From PKWO01 sp036384915 (GTDB lineage Bacteria; Pseudomonadota; Gammaproteobacteria; Burkholderiales; Burkholderiaceae_D), in assembly GCA_036384915.1 (NCBI GenBank), contig DASVLJ010000060.1, positions 1 through 64,000 on the forward strand: DNA of 64,000 bases. Reading direction: 5' to 3'. The notes beneath the pieces were generated by a model that worked only from the letters and a program-made list of their open reading frames with translations, was not told where the DNA came from and ran no database searches. Positions 1 through 8,033 of the stretch are shown piece by piece (within the stretch, counting starts at the first letter, position 1; the number at the start of each line of letters is the position of its first letter). The position numbers were made by a program, and so were the translations under genes.

Positions 1-14
1 GCAACAACAAGTTA

Positions 15-130
15 TGCCTGATGACCATAGCGAATTGGTACCACCCCTTCCCATCCCGAACAGGACCGTGAAACGATTTCGCGCCGATGATAGTGCTGCA
101 ACCAGTGTGAAAGTAGGTTATTGTCAGGCT
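15..130 (+). rRNA. rrf: 5S ribosomal RNA
   Basis: The stretch begins TGCCTGATGACCATAGCG and closes with the complementary TGTCAGGC, giving the helix-I pairing of 5S rRNA. It contains the conserved CCATCCCGAAC and GTGAAAC...GCGCCGATGATAGT blocks. Length of about 115 nt is normal. The 14 bases before it would be the 23S-5S spacer, so the window starts at the tail of an rRNA operon. Ends are placed from pairing and may be off by a few bases. Confidence 0.95.
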
Positions 131-140
131 TTTATTCCGC

Positions 141-178
141 AAAACCCCAGTCAGCCATGCTGACTGGGGTTTTGCTTT
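141..178 (+). terminator. Rho-independent terminator of the rRNA operon
   Basis: A 14-bp stem, AAAACCCCAGTCAG with CTGACTGGGGTTTT, encloses a short CCATG-type loop and is followed by GCTTTT. It lies about 10 bases after the 5S gene, the usual position for an rrn terminator. Confidence 0.93.
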
Positions 179-219
179 TGTGAATTTCCTTTTGGAAGCT
201 ATCGCCGGTCCCCACATCT

Positions 220-245
220 TGCCGAAAAAATAATCGGACCGCGTC
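220..245 (+). promoter_or_regulatory. ECF42-type promoter-like box upstream of the VOC gene
   Basis: TGCCGA (220-225), a 16-base spacer and CGTC (242-245). It is a one-mismatch, one-base-shorter version of the TGTCGA-N17-CGTC boxes found at 974 and 1645 in front of the next two genes. It sits 90 bases before the VOC start codon. It is the weakest of the three boxes, and its role is inferred from them. Confidence 0.45.
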
Positions 246-334
246 ATGTTCCTCTCATCGCTGCGTCGTATCATGATTGTCCGCGAGCGTCGTGCCGGAC
301 GTTCCCACTACACATATGCGAAGGAGATGAGACT

Positions 335-802
335 ATGTCAGTCAAACCTATTCCCGAAGGCATGCATACGATTACCCCGCACTTGGTTTGCGAAGGCGCA
401 GCGGAGGCCATCGAGTTCTACAAGAAAGCATTCGGCGCCATCGAAAACGGCCGCATGCTTACCCCGGACGGCAAGATCATGCATGCACAGATGCGTATCG
501 GCGATTCGGTCTTGATGCTGGTCGATGCCTTTCCCGACATGGGCGCACTCGGCCCCAGGGCCCTGAAAGGCTCGCCGGTCACAATCCATCTCTACGTGGA
601 AGATTGCGACAAGATTTTCAACCAGGCTGTCGCAGCCGGTGCCACGGCGCGCATGCCAATGGCCGATATGTTTTGGGGCGACCGCTACGGCCAGGTCATC
701 GACCCGTTCGGCCACATTTGGTCGATCGCCACGCACAAGCACGATTACACGCCCGAGCAGATGAAAGCCAATATGGCCAACATGCCGGAAAACTGCGGCT
801 GA
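335..802 (+). CDS. VOC family (PhnB/glyoxalase-like) protein
   Basis: 155-residue cytosolic protein of the vicinal-oxygen-chelate superfamily, PhnB-like branch. It begins with a typical segment (TPHLVCEGAAEAIEFYKKAFGA) and ends its fold with DRYGQVIDPFGHIWSIATH, the usual last strand of this group. Enzymatic activity is not predictable; many PhnB-like proteins lack the full glyoxalase metal set. AAGGAGATGAG precedes the ATG at good spacing. A weak ECF42-like promoter box lies at 220-245. With the SRPBCC, YciI and sigma-factor genes that follow, it makes the usual companion set of ECF42 sigma factors. Family assignment is firm; the biological role is unknown. Confidence 0.88.
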   Translation: MSVKPIPEGMHTITPHLVCEGAAEAIEFYKKAFGAIENGRMLTPDGKIMHAQMRIGDSVLMLVDAFPDMGALGPRALKGSPVTIHLYVEDCDKIFNQAVAAGATARMPMADMFWGDRYGQVIDPFGHIWSIATHKHDYTPEQMKANMANMPENCG

Positions 803-973
803 TCCGATCCTCCTCCGGCTGACGTGGCTCTGTTGCTCAGCTGAAAACGGGCAATGGAGCCATTTCTTTTCCATCCTGCATGACGAACTGGACGAGTGTT
901 ACACTCGAGCGCTGTCACGCAAGTAAGCAAATCCTGCCCGGCTGCGGCAAACGGCAAAAAATTTTCCAGCCGG

Positions 974-1000
974 TGTCGAAATCGATGGCGCCGGTTCGTC
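974..1000 (+). promoter_or_regulatory. ECF42-type promoter-like box upstream of the SRPBCC gene
   Basis: TGTCGA (974-979), 17-base spacer, CGTC (997-1000). It shares the extended forms TGTCGAAATC and TTCGTCGTA with the box at 1645-1671. It lies about 60 bases before the SRPBCC gene, a plausible 5' leader length. From memory, ECF42 promoters carry TGTCGA at -35 and CG(A/T)C at -10. Confidence 0.7.
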
Positions 1001-1060
1001 GTATTGGCAAGCGCGTAAACATTCGCGCCCGAAGACAATCGACACCCTCAGGAGAATGTC

Positions 1061-1624
1061 ATGCCAAATATAAATCCATCAAAGCGCAGGAGAAATCGCA
1101 TGCTGACTATCGTGTACATCATCGCCGCCCTAATCGCAGTTGTTCTCATCCTGGCTGCCATGCGGCCGGATACTTTCCGTATCGAACGCAAGATCACCAT
1201 CAAGGCCGCACCGGAAAAGGTGTATGCCCTGATCGACGATTTCCACAACTGGCCTGCCTGGTCGCCCTGGGAAAAGCTTGATCCCGTGATGAGCCGGAGC
1301 TTCAGCGGTGCAGCCAGCGGCAAAGGGGCGGGCTACGCCTGGCAGGGCAACAAAAAGGTCGGCAAGGGGGCGATGGAAATTCTCGAGGCCCAACAGCCGG
1401 ACAAGATCGTCATCAAGCTGGACTTCTTCGAACCCTTCGAAGCGCACAACACGGCGCAATTCGATCTGAGTTCTGCCGGCGGGGAAACCACCGTCACCTG
1501 GGCCATGTACGGCCCGAGCCCCTATATGATGAAGCTCATGCATATGTTCATGAACATGGACAAGATGGTGGGCAAGGATTTCGAGGAAGGCTTGAACAAC
1601 TTGAAGGCGAACGCGGAAAAATAG
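1061..1624 (+). CDS. SRPBCC (START/polyketide-cyclase-like) family protein
   Basis: 187-residue protein with an N-terminal hydrophobic segment (IVYIIAALIAVVLILAA, about residues 16-32) and then an SRPBCC fold starting at ERKITIKAAPEKVYALIDDF. The family has a deep ligand pocket; substrates vary and none can be named. The membrane segment suggests inner-membrane anchoring. Two in-frame starts both have a Shine-Dalgarno: ATG 1061 (AGGAG, 6-base gap) and ATG 1100 (AGGAG, 7-base gap). The second gives MLTIVYIIAAL, a cleaner membrane anchor, so the true start is undecided. An ECF42-like promoter box at 974-1000 precedes it, which places it in the sigma-factor regulon. Confidence 0.88.
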   Translation: MPNINPSKRRRNRMLTIVYIIAALIAVVLILAAMRPDTFRIERKITIKAAPEKVYALIDDFHNWPAWSPWEKLDPVMSRSFSGAASGKGAGYAWQGNKKVGKGAMEILEAQQPDKIVIKLDFFEPFEAHNTAQFDLSSAGGETTVTWAMYGPSPYMMKLMHMFMNMDKMVGKDFEEGLNNLKANAEK

Positions 1625-1644
1625 GCCGGATAGGCGGGCTGCTT

Positions 1645-1671
1645 TGTCGAAATCCTCCCATCCCATTCGTC
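1645..1671 (+). promoter_or_regulatory. ECF42-type promoter-like box upstream of the YciI-sigma operon
   Basis: TGTCGA (1645-1650), 17-base spacer, CGTC (1668-1671). This matches the 974-1000 box in both hexamer and spacing while the spacer sequence differs. It would drive the yciI-like gene and the sigma factor itself, that is, positive autoregulation. Confidence 0.7.
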
Positions 1672-1741
1672 GTAGGGGTAAGCGCGGCAAGGTGAACATC
1701 ACCGCTGCGCTTGACCTCTTCACTACAGAAGGAGAAATGCA

Positions 1742-2164
1742 ATGCGATTCATGATGCTGGTAATTCCCAAGGGCTACGAAACCGCAGAACCGGGTACGAT
1801 GCCTGACCCCGAACACGTGGCCGAAATGATGAAATACAACGAGGCGTTGCAAAAAGCGGGCGTGCTGCTGGCGCTCGACGGTTTGCATCCGCCATCCGCC
1901 GGTTTTCGCGTCACCTACAAGGACCGCAAGCCGACCGTGACCGACGGCCCGTTTGCCGAGGCCAAGGAGTGCCTGGGGGGCTACTGGATGATTCAGGTCA
2001 AGTCGCGCGAGGAGGCCGTCGAATGGGCCAGGCGCGCGCCGATGAATGACGGGGAAATCATCGAGGTTCGCCAAGTGCATGAATTTGAAGACTACACACC
2101 CGAGGTGCAGCAGGCGGCCGAAGGCTTCAAGGAGATGCACGAGGCCGCACAGCAAAAGAAGTAA
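1742..2164 (+). CDS. YciI family (DGPF domain) protein
   Basis: 140-residue protein with the name-giving motif TDGPFAEAKECLGGYW and the following VKSREEAVEWARRAP helix. YciI/DGPF proteins have a ferredoxin-like fold and are the best-known genomic partner of ECF42 sigma factors; their molecular function is not established. A good Shine-Dalgarno (AGAAGGAG) precedes the ATG. The stop is only two bases before the sigma-factor start, so the two genes are almost certainly co-translated. The ECF42-like box at 1645-1671 lies upstream. Confidence 0.93.
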   Translation: MRFMMLVIPKGYETAEPGTMPDPEHVAEMMKYNEALQKAGVLLALDGLHPPSAGFRVTYKDRKPTVTDGPFAEAKECLGGYWMIQVKSREEAVEWARRAPMNDGEIIEVRQVHEFEDYTPEVQQAAEGFKEMHEAAQQKK

Positions 2165-2166
2165 GC

Positions 2167-3462
2167 ATGGGCGAACGCGACATCCGTCGCGCCACGCATC
2201 GTGCGATAGACGCGGTTTGGCGGATCGAATCCGCCAAAATCATCGCCACGGTGGCGCGCATGGTGCGCGAAGTCGGCCTGGCCGAGGAGCTGGCGCAGGA
2301 TGCCCTGGTTGCGGCGCTGGAGCGCTGGCCGCAATCAGGCATTCCGGCCAATCCCGGTGCCTGGCTCACCACGGTGGCAAAGCACAGCGCGATAGATCAT
2401 CTGCGCCGGCGCAAGATGCTTGAGCGCAAGCATGAAGAAATCGGCCGCGAGCTCGAAGCCGAGCTTGAAACGGCCGCCTCGTTCGCCGATGCAATGAACG
2501 AGGAAGACGACATCGATGACGATCTGCTGCGCCTGCTGTTCGTCGCTTGCCATCCGGTACTCTCGCCCGAAGCGCGCATCGCGCTCACCTTGCGCCTGTT
2601 GGGTGGCTTGACGACAGCCGAAATCGCTCGTGCTTTCCTTGCACCCGAACCCACTATCGCGCAACGCATTGTGCGTGCCAAGCGCACGCTTGCGGAGGCA
2701 CGTGTGCCTTTCGAAGTACCGCGAGCCGAAGAGCGTGCCGAAAGGCTCGAATCCGTGTTGGCCGTGCTCTACCTGATCTTCAACGAAGGCTATGCTGCCA
2801 CGGCTGGCGGCGAATGGATGCGTCCTGCCCTATGCGAAGACGCATTGCGCCTGGGCCGCGTGCTGGCCGAATTGACGCCGCAAGAACCCGAAGTGCATGG
2901 CCTGGTTGCGCTGATGGAAATCCAGGCCTCGCGCCTGCGCGCGCGCATCGGGCCAGACGGCGAACCTGTGCTTCTGCTCGATCAGGATCGCGCGCGCTGG
3001 GACCACTTGCTGATCGGCCGCGGCCTGGCAGCATTGCGGCGCGCGGAACCCCTGGTCGGCGACGGCCTGCCAGGCAGCTATGTCTTGCAAGCTGGCATTG
3101 CCGCCTGCCATGCTCAGGCGCGTACGGCGGAAGAGACCAATTGGTGGCGCATCGCCACGCTCTACGGTTTGCTGATGCAGGTGGCGCCTTCGCCCATCGT
3201 GGAAATGAACCGCGCCGTCGCAGTTGGCATGTCTGCCGGACCGCAAGCCGGATTGGAAATAGTTGACGCACTGGTGGCGCAAAAGGCGCTGGAAAAATCG
3301 CATCTGTTACCGTGTGTGCGCGGCGACCTGCTGGTGAAACTGGCGCGCTATGCCGAGGCGCAGATGGAATTCGAACACTCGGCGCGGCTGACGCAGAACG
3401 ACAGCGAGCGCAAGCTCATGTTGGCCCGGGCCAAAACCTGCCTGTTGGCAGCGCATCCTTGA
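2167..3462 (+). CDS. ECF42-type RNA polymerase sigma factor (DUF6596 C-terminal extension)
   Basis: 431 residues, more than twice a plain ECF sigma factor. Sigma region 2 is at about 10-80 (VGLAEELAQDALVAALERWP, then NPGAWLTTVAKHSAIDHLRR). Region 4 is at about 115-175 (LRLLFVACHPVLSPEARIAL, then GGLTTAEIARAFL). A helical extension of about 240 residues follows and contains FNEGYAAT, VHGLVALMEIQASR and YVLQAGIAACHAQA. This architecture is ECF42; its C-terminal extension is reported to be needed for activity in place of an anti-sigma factor. The gene follows the DGPF gene by two bases, the diagnostic context. Promoter-like boxes at 220, 974 and 1645 are its likely targets. Confidence 0.93.
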   Translation: MGERDIRRATHRAIDAVWRIESAKIIATVARMVREVGLAEELAQDALVAALERWPQSGIPANPGAWLTTVAKHSAIDHLRRRKMLERKHEEIGRELEAELETAASFADAMNEEDDIDDDLLRLLFVACHPVLSPEARIALTLRLLGGLTTAEIARAFLAPEPTIAQRIVRAKRTLAEARVPFEVPRAEERAERLESVLAVLYLIFNEGYAATAGGEWMRPALCEDALRLGRVLAELTPQEPEVHGLVALMEIQASRLRARIGPDGEPVLLLDQDRARWDHLLIGRGLAALRRAEPLVGDGLPGSYVLQAGIAACHAQARTAEETNWWRIATLYGLLMQVAPSPIVEMNRAVAVGMSAGPQAGLEIVDALVAQKALEKSHLLPCVRGDLLVKLARYAEAQMEFEHSARLTQNDSERKLMLARAKTCLLAAHP

Positions 3463-3483
3463 TCTTTGGAACATAAAACGGTC

Positions 3484-3981
3484 ATGCGTCCGGAAATCTA
3501 CAAAATCCAGCAAATCGGCGCGGGCTTTCTCGCGGTGATGGCCAAGCCGGTATCGGGCGAATGGATTGCCGAGGAGTTTCGCGGCATCGCCACTCTTGGC
3601 GTGCGGCGCCTTGTCTCCTTGATGGAAATCGAGGAAATGCGCGAAGTCGGCTTGGCGCGCGAGCCCGATCTGTGCAGGGAAAACAGTATGGGCTACATCC
3701 ACTTTCCAATCCGTGACCGTGGCCTGCCTGCCTCGTTGGAAAAGACAGTTTTATTGGTGAAAGACTTGCACGCGCAAATCAAATCGGGAAAGAATACGGC
3801 TATCCATTGCCGTGCCGGCATAGGCCGCAGCGGCTTGATCGCAGCCTGCGTATTGGTTCGCGAAGGGTACGCGCCAGAAGACGCATTTCGCAGCGTGAGC
3901 AAGGCCAGGAAGGCCGAGGTGCCCGATACGCTGGAGCAGCGCGAATGGCTGCTCAGGCATCGCGCGCTTTTTTCCTCTTGA
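3484..3981 (+). CDS. Dual-specificity/tyrosine protein phosphatase family protein
   Basis: About 165 residues. The Cys-phosphatase signature HCRAGIGRSG is present (Cys109, Arg115 of CX5R), with a general-acid candidate in the preceding IRDRGLP segment. The fold resembles small dual-specificity or atypical DUSP enzymes that remove phosphate from proteins or other phosphoesters; the target is unknown. I chose ATG 3484; a TTG at 3466 is also possible and would place the gene four bases after the sigma factor. The close spacing suggests co-transcription with the sigma-factor operon, which is not part of the usual ECF42 set. Confidence 0.85.
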   Translation: MRPEIYKIQQIGAGFLAVMAKPVSGEWIAEEFRGIATLGVRRLVSLMEIEEMREVGLAREPDLCRENSMGYIHFPIRDRGLPASLEKTVLLVKDLHAQIKSGKNTAIHCRAGIGRSGLIAACVLVREGYAPEDAFRSVSKARKAEVPDTLEQREWLLRHRALFSS

Positions 3982-4022
3982 AGGAGAAACGTCCAACCGC
4001 CTTACTTTAACAGGGAGATACC

Positions 4023-4358
4023 ATGAACTATGCAAGACTCGCCATCATGACTTTGCTGGCGGCGCTGCTGGCTTGCTGCGGCAAGCCGTTACCGCAAGAG
4101 AAGGCGGCTTATGTCGGCGAATGGCAGGCGAAGAATATGTACTTGAATATTGAGGCGGAAGGCCAGGTGAATTACAAGCGCAAGGATGGCAATACCTCAA
4201 CGTCGATCAATGCGCCGATCAAAGAGTTTCACGGCGACGATTTCGACGTTGGTGTCGGGCCGATGAGCACGACATTCAGGGTTTCCAGGGCGCCTTATCA
4301 GGAAGGCGGGCAGTGGAAGATGGTGGTGGATGGGGTCGAGTTAGTCAAGGCCCAGTAG
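4023..4358 (+). CDS. Small hypothetical lipoprotein
   Basis: 111 residues. The N-terminus is a lipoprotein signal (MNYARLAIMTLLAALLACCGK) with lipobox LLAC-C, so the mature protein is probably membrane-anchored in the periplasm. The rest is a short, soluble, mostly beta-predicted domain (YVGEWQAKNMYLNIEAEGQV) with no recognised family. A GGGAGAT Shine-Dalgarno precedes the ATG. It follows the phosphatase by 41 bases on the same strand and may share its transcript. Confidence 0.75.
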   Translation: MNYARLAIMTLLAALLACCGKPLPQEKAAYVGEWQAKNMYLNIEAEGQVNYKRKDGNTSTSINAPIKEFHGDDFDVGVGPMSTTFRVSRAPYQEGGQWKMVVDGVELVKAQ

Positions 4359-4420
4359 TAGCAAGCGGTCAAATGCGCTTTGTGTAGCACTCGAGTTGGG
4401 GCCAGGTGTCGGGTAGACCG

Positions 4421-5899
4421 TTAGCCTTTCCATTCCCGTGAGCGTTCAATGCCTTTGCGCCACGATGCCAGTTTGGTCATGCGCTCGTCTTCCGACATAT
4501 GTGGCGCAAACTTGCGTTCGACTTTCCACTGCGAGCTGATTTCCCGCAGCGAGTGCCAGAATCCAACGCCAAGACCCGCCAGGTAAGCGGCTCCCAATGC
4601 AGTTGTCTCGGTGACCTGCGGCCGCACGACGGATACGCCCAACACATCCGCTTGAAACTGCATCAACAAATCATTGCGTGCCGCGCCGCCGTCGACACGC
4701 AGCTCACTCAAGGCGATGCCCGAGTCCTTGTGCATCGCTTCGAGCACGTCGGCCGTCTGATAAGCGATGCTATCGAGTGCCGCACGCGCGATATGCGCCT
4801 TGGTTGTGCCGCGCGTCATGCCGAGTATGGTGCCGCGTGCGTAGGCATCCCAATACGGCGCGCCTAGTCCGGTGAAGGCGGGGACGAAGACCACGCCGCC
4901 GGTGTCGGGCACGCTGGCGGCGAGTTGTTCGACTTCGGCAGCGGTCTTGATCAGGCCGAGGCCGTCGCGCAGCCATTGCACGGTAGCGCCGCCCATAAAG
5001 ACGCTGCCTTCGAGCATGTAGTCGGTTTTGTTGTTGACGTTCCAGCCTATCGTGGTCAGCAGGTTGTTGTGCGAGGCGATGGCTTTCTCGCCAGTGTTCA
5101 TCAGCATGAAGCAGCCGGTGCCATAGGTGTTCTTGGCCATGCCGGGTGTGTGGCAGGCCTGGCCGAAGGTGGCGGCTTGCTGGTCGCCGGCTATGCCGGC
5201 GATCGGAATGGACGCACCTAGGGCGATGGTGTCGGCCACTTTGCCGCTGCTTGGTACGACTTCCGGCAGCAGGCTTTTCGGCACATTCAATAGCCCCAGC
5301 AGCTCGTCATCCCACTGTTGCGTGTGGATGTTGAACAGCATGGTGCGCGAGGCATTGCTGGGGTCGGTGACGTGGCGGCCGCTGAGTTTGTAGACCAGCC
5401 AGGAGTCGATGGTACCGAAGGCGAGTTCGCCGCGCTCGGCGCGTTGGCGCGCGCCTGGTACGTTATCCAGCAGCCATTGCACCTTGGTGCCGGAAAAGTA
5501 GGCGTCCAGCACCAGGCCGGTCTTCTGCTGGATGATGCCGGCCTTGTCATCCTGGCGCAGGGCATCGCAGATCGGGGCGGTGCGGCGGTCTTGCCAGACT
5601 ATGGCGTTGGCGATGGGTTCGCCGGTTTTGCGGTCCCATAACACCGTGGTTTCGCGCTGGTTGGTGATGCCTATGGCGGCGATGTCCTTCGCTGTCAGGC
5701 TTTTGTCTTGCAGGGCTTTTTTTGCCACCGCCAACTGCGATTGCCAGATTTCATCGGCGTCGTGTTCTACCCAGCCAGGTTGGGGGAAGTGCTGGGTGAA
5801 CTCTTGCTGCGCGATACCGGCTATGGCGCCTTGCTGATCGAAGAGGATGGCGCGCGAGCTGGTGGTGCCTTGGTCCAGGGCGAGGATGTATTTGGTCAT
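4421..5899 (-). CDS. glpK: Glycerol kinase
   Basis: 492 residues, the normal length. The enzyme transfers phosphate from ATP to glycerol, giving sn-glycerol-3-phosphate in the cytoplasm. The N-terminal FGGY-kinase phosphate loop is clear (ALDQGTTSSRAILFD). Other family signatures are TNQRETTVLWDRKTG, GSVFMGGATVQWLRD and LRVDGGAARNDLLMQFQAD. The start has AAGGAGA about 12 bases upstream. No glpF or glpD gene is adjacent; the next gene on the strand is the SMP-30 lactonase 212 bases upstream, separated by an inverted pair of repeats, so it is probably a separate transcript. Confidence 0.97.
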   Translation of the reverse strand: MTKYILALDQGTTSSRAILFDQQGAIAGIAQQEFTQHFPQPGWVEHDADEIWQSQLAVAKKALQDKSLTAKDIAAIGITNQRETTVLWDRKTGEPIANAIVWQDRRTAPICDALRQDDKAGIIQQKTGLVLDAYFSGTKVQWLLDNVPGARQRAERGELAFGTIDSWLVYKLSGRHVTDPSNASRTMLFNIHTQQWDDELLGLLNVPKSLLPEVVPSSGKVADTIALGASIPIAGIAGDQQAATFGQACHTPGMAKNTYGTGCFMLMNTGEKAIASHNNLLTTIGWNVNNKTDYMLEGSVFMGGATVQWLRDGLGLIKTAAEVEQLAASVPDTGGVVFVPAFTGLGAPYWDAYARGTILGMTRGTTKAHIARAALDSIAYQTADVLEAMHKDSGIALSELRVDGGAARNDLLMQFQADVLGVSVVRPQVTETTALGAAYLAGLGVGFWHSLREISSQWKVERKFAPHMSEDERMTKLASWRKGIERSREWKG

Positions 5900-6011
5900 G
5901 GTGCTGGCGTCTCCTTACCTTTCCATGCATGGCGTTTTTTTATGCGCTTGGCGGGTTGCAACCCGTCCTGCGTCCCCATCCGTGCTGCCGCTCGTTATTG
6001 CGTTGGGCCGG

Positions 6012-6102
6012 CTGCCGCACGGGGAGCGTAGCGAAGCACAACGTAACTGTACGAAATTGTGGTAGACGGCGTTGGGCTTCGCTGCGCTCAACCCAACCTA
6101 CC
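6012..6102. repeat. Inverted pair of short dispersed repeats
   Basis: The unit GTTGGGCTTCGCTGCGCTC (6071-6089), followed by AACCCAACCTACC, is itself a hairpin. A diverged copy in opposite orientation lies at about 6017-6046; its reverse complement reads ACGTTGTGCTTCGCTACGCTC. The unit resembles a palindromic repeat common in many proteobacterial genomes. It fills the gap between the lactonase stop and glpK and may terminate transcription or stabilise mRNA ends. Confidence 0.6.
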
Positions 6103-6111
6103 GTCCTCTCA

Positions 6112-7002
6112 TTAGCTCCGGTAGTGATGTTCGGGCAACCCTGCCACATCGATTTCCATCGTCAGCAAGCAGCCCGACATCGGGTATTGCTGCAACTCCG
6201 CTTCGGGGCGACCATTGCGCGAGGTGGTGATGTAGAGCGTGCGCAAGTCGGGGCCGCCGAAACAGAGCATGGTGGGGCAGCGGGCCGGCAGCATGATTTC
6301 GCGCAGGATTTCGCCTTCGGGCGACAGGCGCAACAGGCGGCCACCTTCCATCATGGCGCACCAATAGGCGCCTTCGCTGTCGACTGCACCGCCGTCGGGG
6401 CGGCCGATGTAGGTGCCGTCGCGCGTTTGCGAAAATTCGCGCAATACGCGGCGTGCGCCCAGCTTACCCTGTTCCAGATCGTAGTCATAGGCGAAAACGG
6501 TGTGGCTGGTGGTGTCGCTGCGGTATAGGGTGCGGTTGTCCGGGCTGAAGGCCAGGCCGTTCGAAACCGTGGCCGGTTGTTCGTGGTCGAGCAGCTTGCC
6601 GTGCGTGACGCTGTAGAGCGTGGCACCCTGGCGGTCGCGGGGCTCGAAGATGGAGCCGACCCAGAAGCGGCCGGCCGCATCGACGCGGCCGTCGTTGTAG
6701 CGCAGCTTGGCGGTGTCGTAGGGGGCGTCGGATAGTGCGGTCAATTCGCCGCTGCTCACGTCGAGCATGGACAAGCCGCTGCGTAGCGCGACCAGAATAC
6801 CTTCCTTGCACAGTGCGATGGCGCCCGGTTCGGTGGCCATGGGCCAGGTGCGGAACTTGTTCGTGGCGGGATGCAGACTGTGCACGGCCTTGCCGGGGAT
6901 ATCGACCCAGTACAGAGTCTGCTGTTCGGCATGCCATAAGGGGCATTCTCCGAGCAGCATGGGCGTGTCGATGGCTGGGCGTATAGTATTGGTTTCCGAC
7001 AT
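6112..7002 (-). CDS. SMP-30/gluconolactonase/LRE family protein
   Basis: 296-residue six-bladed beta-propeller of the regucalcin/gluconolactonase family. The first metal ligand lies in LLGECPLWH, and the later family motifs RYNDGRVDAAGRFWVGS and NGLAFSPDNRTLYRSDT hold the Asn/Asp metal ligands. Such enzymes hydrolyse sugar lactones, for example in aldose oxidation pathways. It is transcribed away from the hydroxyacid dehydrogenase gene at 7076, with only 73 bases between the divergent starts, so the two may share a control region. The exact lactone cannot be read from sequence. Confidence 0.9.
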   Translation of the reverse strand: MSETNTIRPAIDTPMLLGECPLWHAEQQTLYWVDIPGKAVHSLHPATNKFRTWPMATEPGAIALCKEGILVALRSGLSMLDVSSGELTALSDAPYDTAKLRYNDGRVDAAGRFWVGSIFEPRDRQGATLYSVTHGKLLDHEQPATVSNGLAFSPDNRTLYRSDTTSHTVFAYDYDLEQGKLGARRVLREFSQTRDGTYIGRPDGGAVDSEGAYWCAMMEGGRLLRLSPEGEILREIMLPARCPTMLCFGGPDLRTLYITTSRNGRPEAELQQYPMSGCLLTMEIDVAGLPEHHYRS

Positions 7003-7075
7003 GGCTGGTGGCGATATGAAGTTGGATGATTCGAAGTGCCATTATGCTATGAAAATTTGAAATCAGAGGACGGAT

Positions 7076-7981
7076 ATGACAGCGAACATGCCCAGGCTTG
7101 CCTTTCTCGGCATCGGTTTGATGGGCAAGCCCATGGCCAGCCGCCTGCTCAATGCCGGCTATGCAGTCACGGTGTGGAATCGCAGCCGCGCCAAGGCCGA
7201 GGCTTTGCAGGATCTGGGCGCCCAGGTTGCGGCCGCGCCGGCTGCGGCGGTGGCCCAAGCCGACGTCGTGATCACCATGCTTGAGGCCGGCCTCATCGTG
7301 GCCGAAGTGCTGCAGGCGGCATTGCCCGGTTTGCGGCCCGGAACCCTGGTGATCGACATGAGTTCCACTGCACAGGTCGAGGCACAAGGCTTGCATGTGA
7401 AACTGGCCGGACAAGGTGTGCAGTTTCTCGACGCGCCGGTCTCGGGCGGTGTGCTTGGTGCGGAGCAGGGAGATTTGGCAATCATGGTCGGCGGCAGCGC
7501 TGAAGATTTCCGCCGCGCCGTGCCCGTGCTTGAAGTTCTGGGCCGTCCCACCCGTGTCGGCGGGCCCGGGTGCGGGCAATTGGCCAAGCTGTGCAATCAA
7601 TTGATTGTCGGCGGCACGATCAATATCGTGGCCGAAGCCTTGCTGCTGGCCCAGGCCGGCGGCGCCGATCCCGAAGCGGTGCGCACGGCCATACGCGGCG
7701 GATTTGCCGAAAGCCGCATCCTGGAGGTGCATGGCGCCCGCATGCTGGCGCGCAATTTCCTGCCCGGCGGGCAGGTCAAGAGTCAGGCCAAGGATATGCA
7801 CAATATCCTGAATGCGGCATCCGCGGCCGGTGTGCAATTGGCGCTGACCGAACTGGTGGCGGCCCGTTATGACAGCATTCTGCCCACGATTCCGCATGCC
7901 GATCACTCCGCGGCCCTGATTGCGCTGGAGCAGGCGAATCCCGGCAAGCGGGTGGGCACGGAACCGGACGAGCTGCCTTAG
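7076..7981 (+). CDS. NAD(P)-dependent beta-hydroxyacid dehydrogenase (3-hydroxyisobutyrate dehydrogenase family)
   Basis: 301 residues. The N-terminal Rossmann motif is FLGIGLMGKPMASRLLNAGY. The substrate-binding signature DAPVSGGVLGAEQGDLAIMV and the catalytic-lysine segment GGPGCGQLAKLCNQLIVG follow. Members reduce or oxidise 3-hydroxyisobutyrate, tartronate semialdehyde or related acids. The choice among these cannot be made here; the neighbouring lactonase favours sugar-acid metabolism over valine degradation. It is divergent from the lactonase gene. Confidence 0.92.
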   Translation: MTANMPRLAFLGIGLMGKPMASRLLNAGYAVTVWNRSRAKAEALQDLGAQVAAAPAAAVAQADVVITMLEAGLIVAEVLQAALPGLRPGTLVIDMSSTAQVEAQGLHVKLAGQGVQFLDAPVSGGVLGAEQGDLAIMVGGSAEDFRRAVPVLEVLGRPTRVGGPGCGQLAKLCNQLIVGGTINIVAEALLLAQAGGADPEAVRTAIRGGFAESRILEVHGARMLARNFLPGGQVKSQAKDMHNILNAASAAGVQLALTELVAARYDSILPTIPHADHSAALIALEQANPGKRVGTEPDELP

Positions 7982-8033
7982 CACGGATATTTAACCGGAC
8001 CGGCCCGAAATTTGACTGCAAACCCTAACCGGC

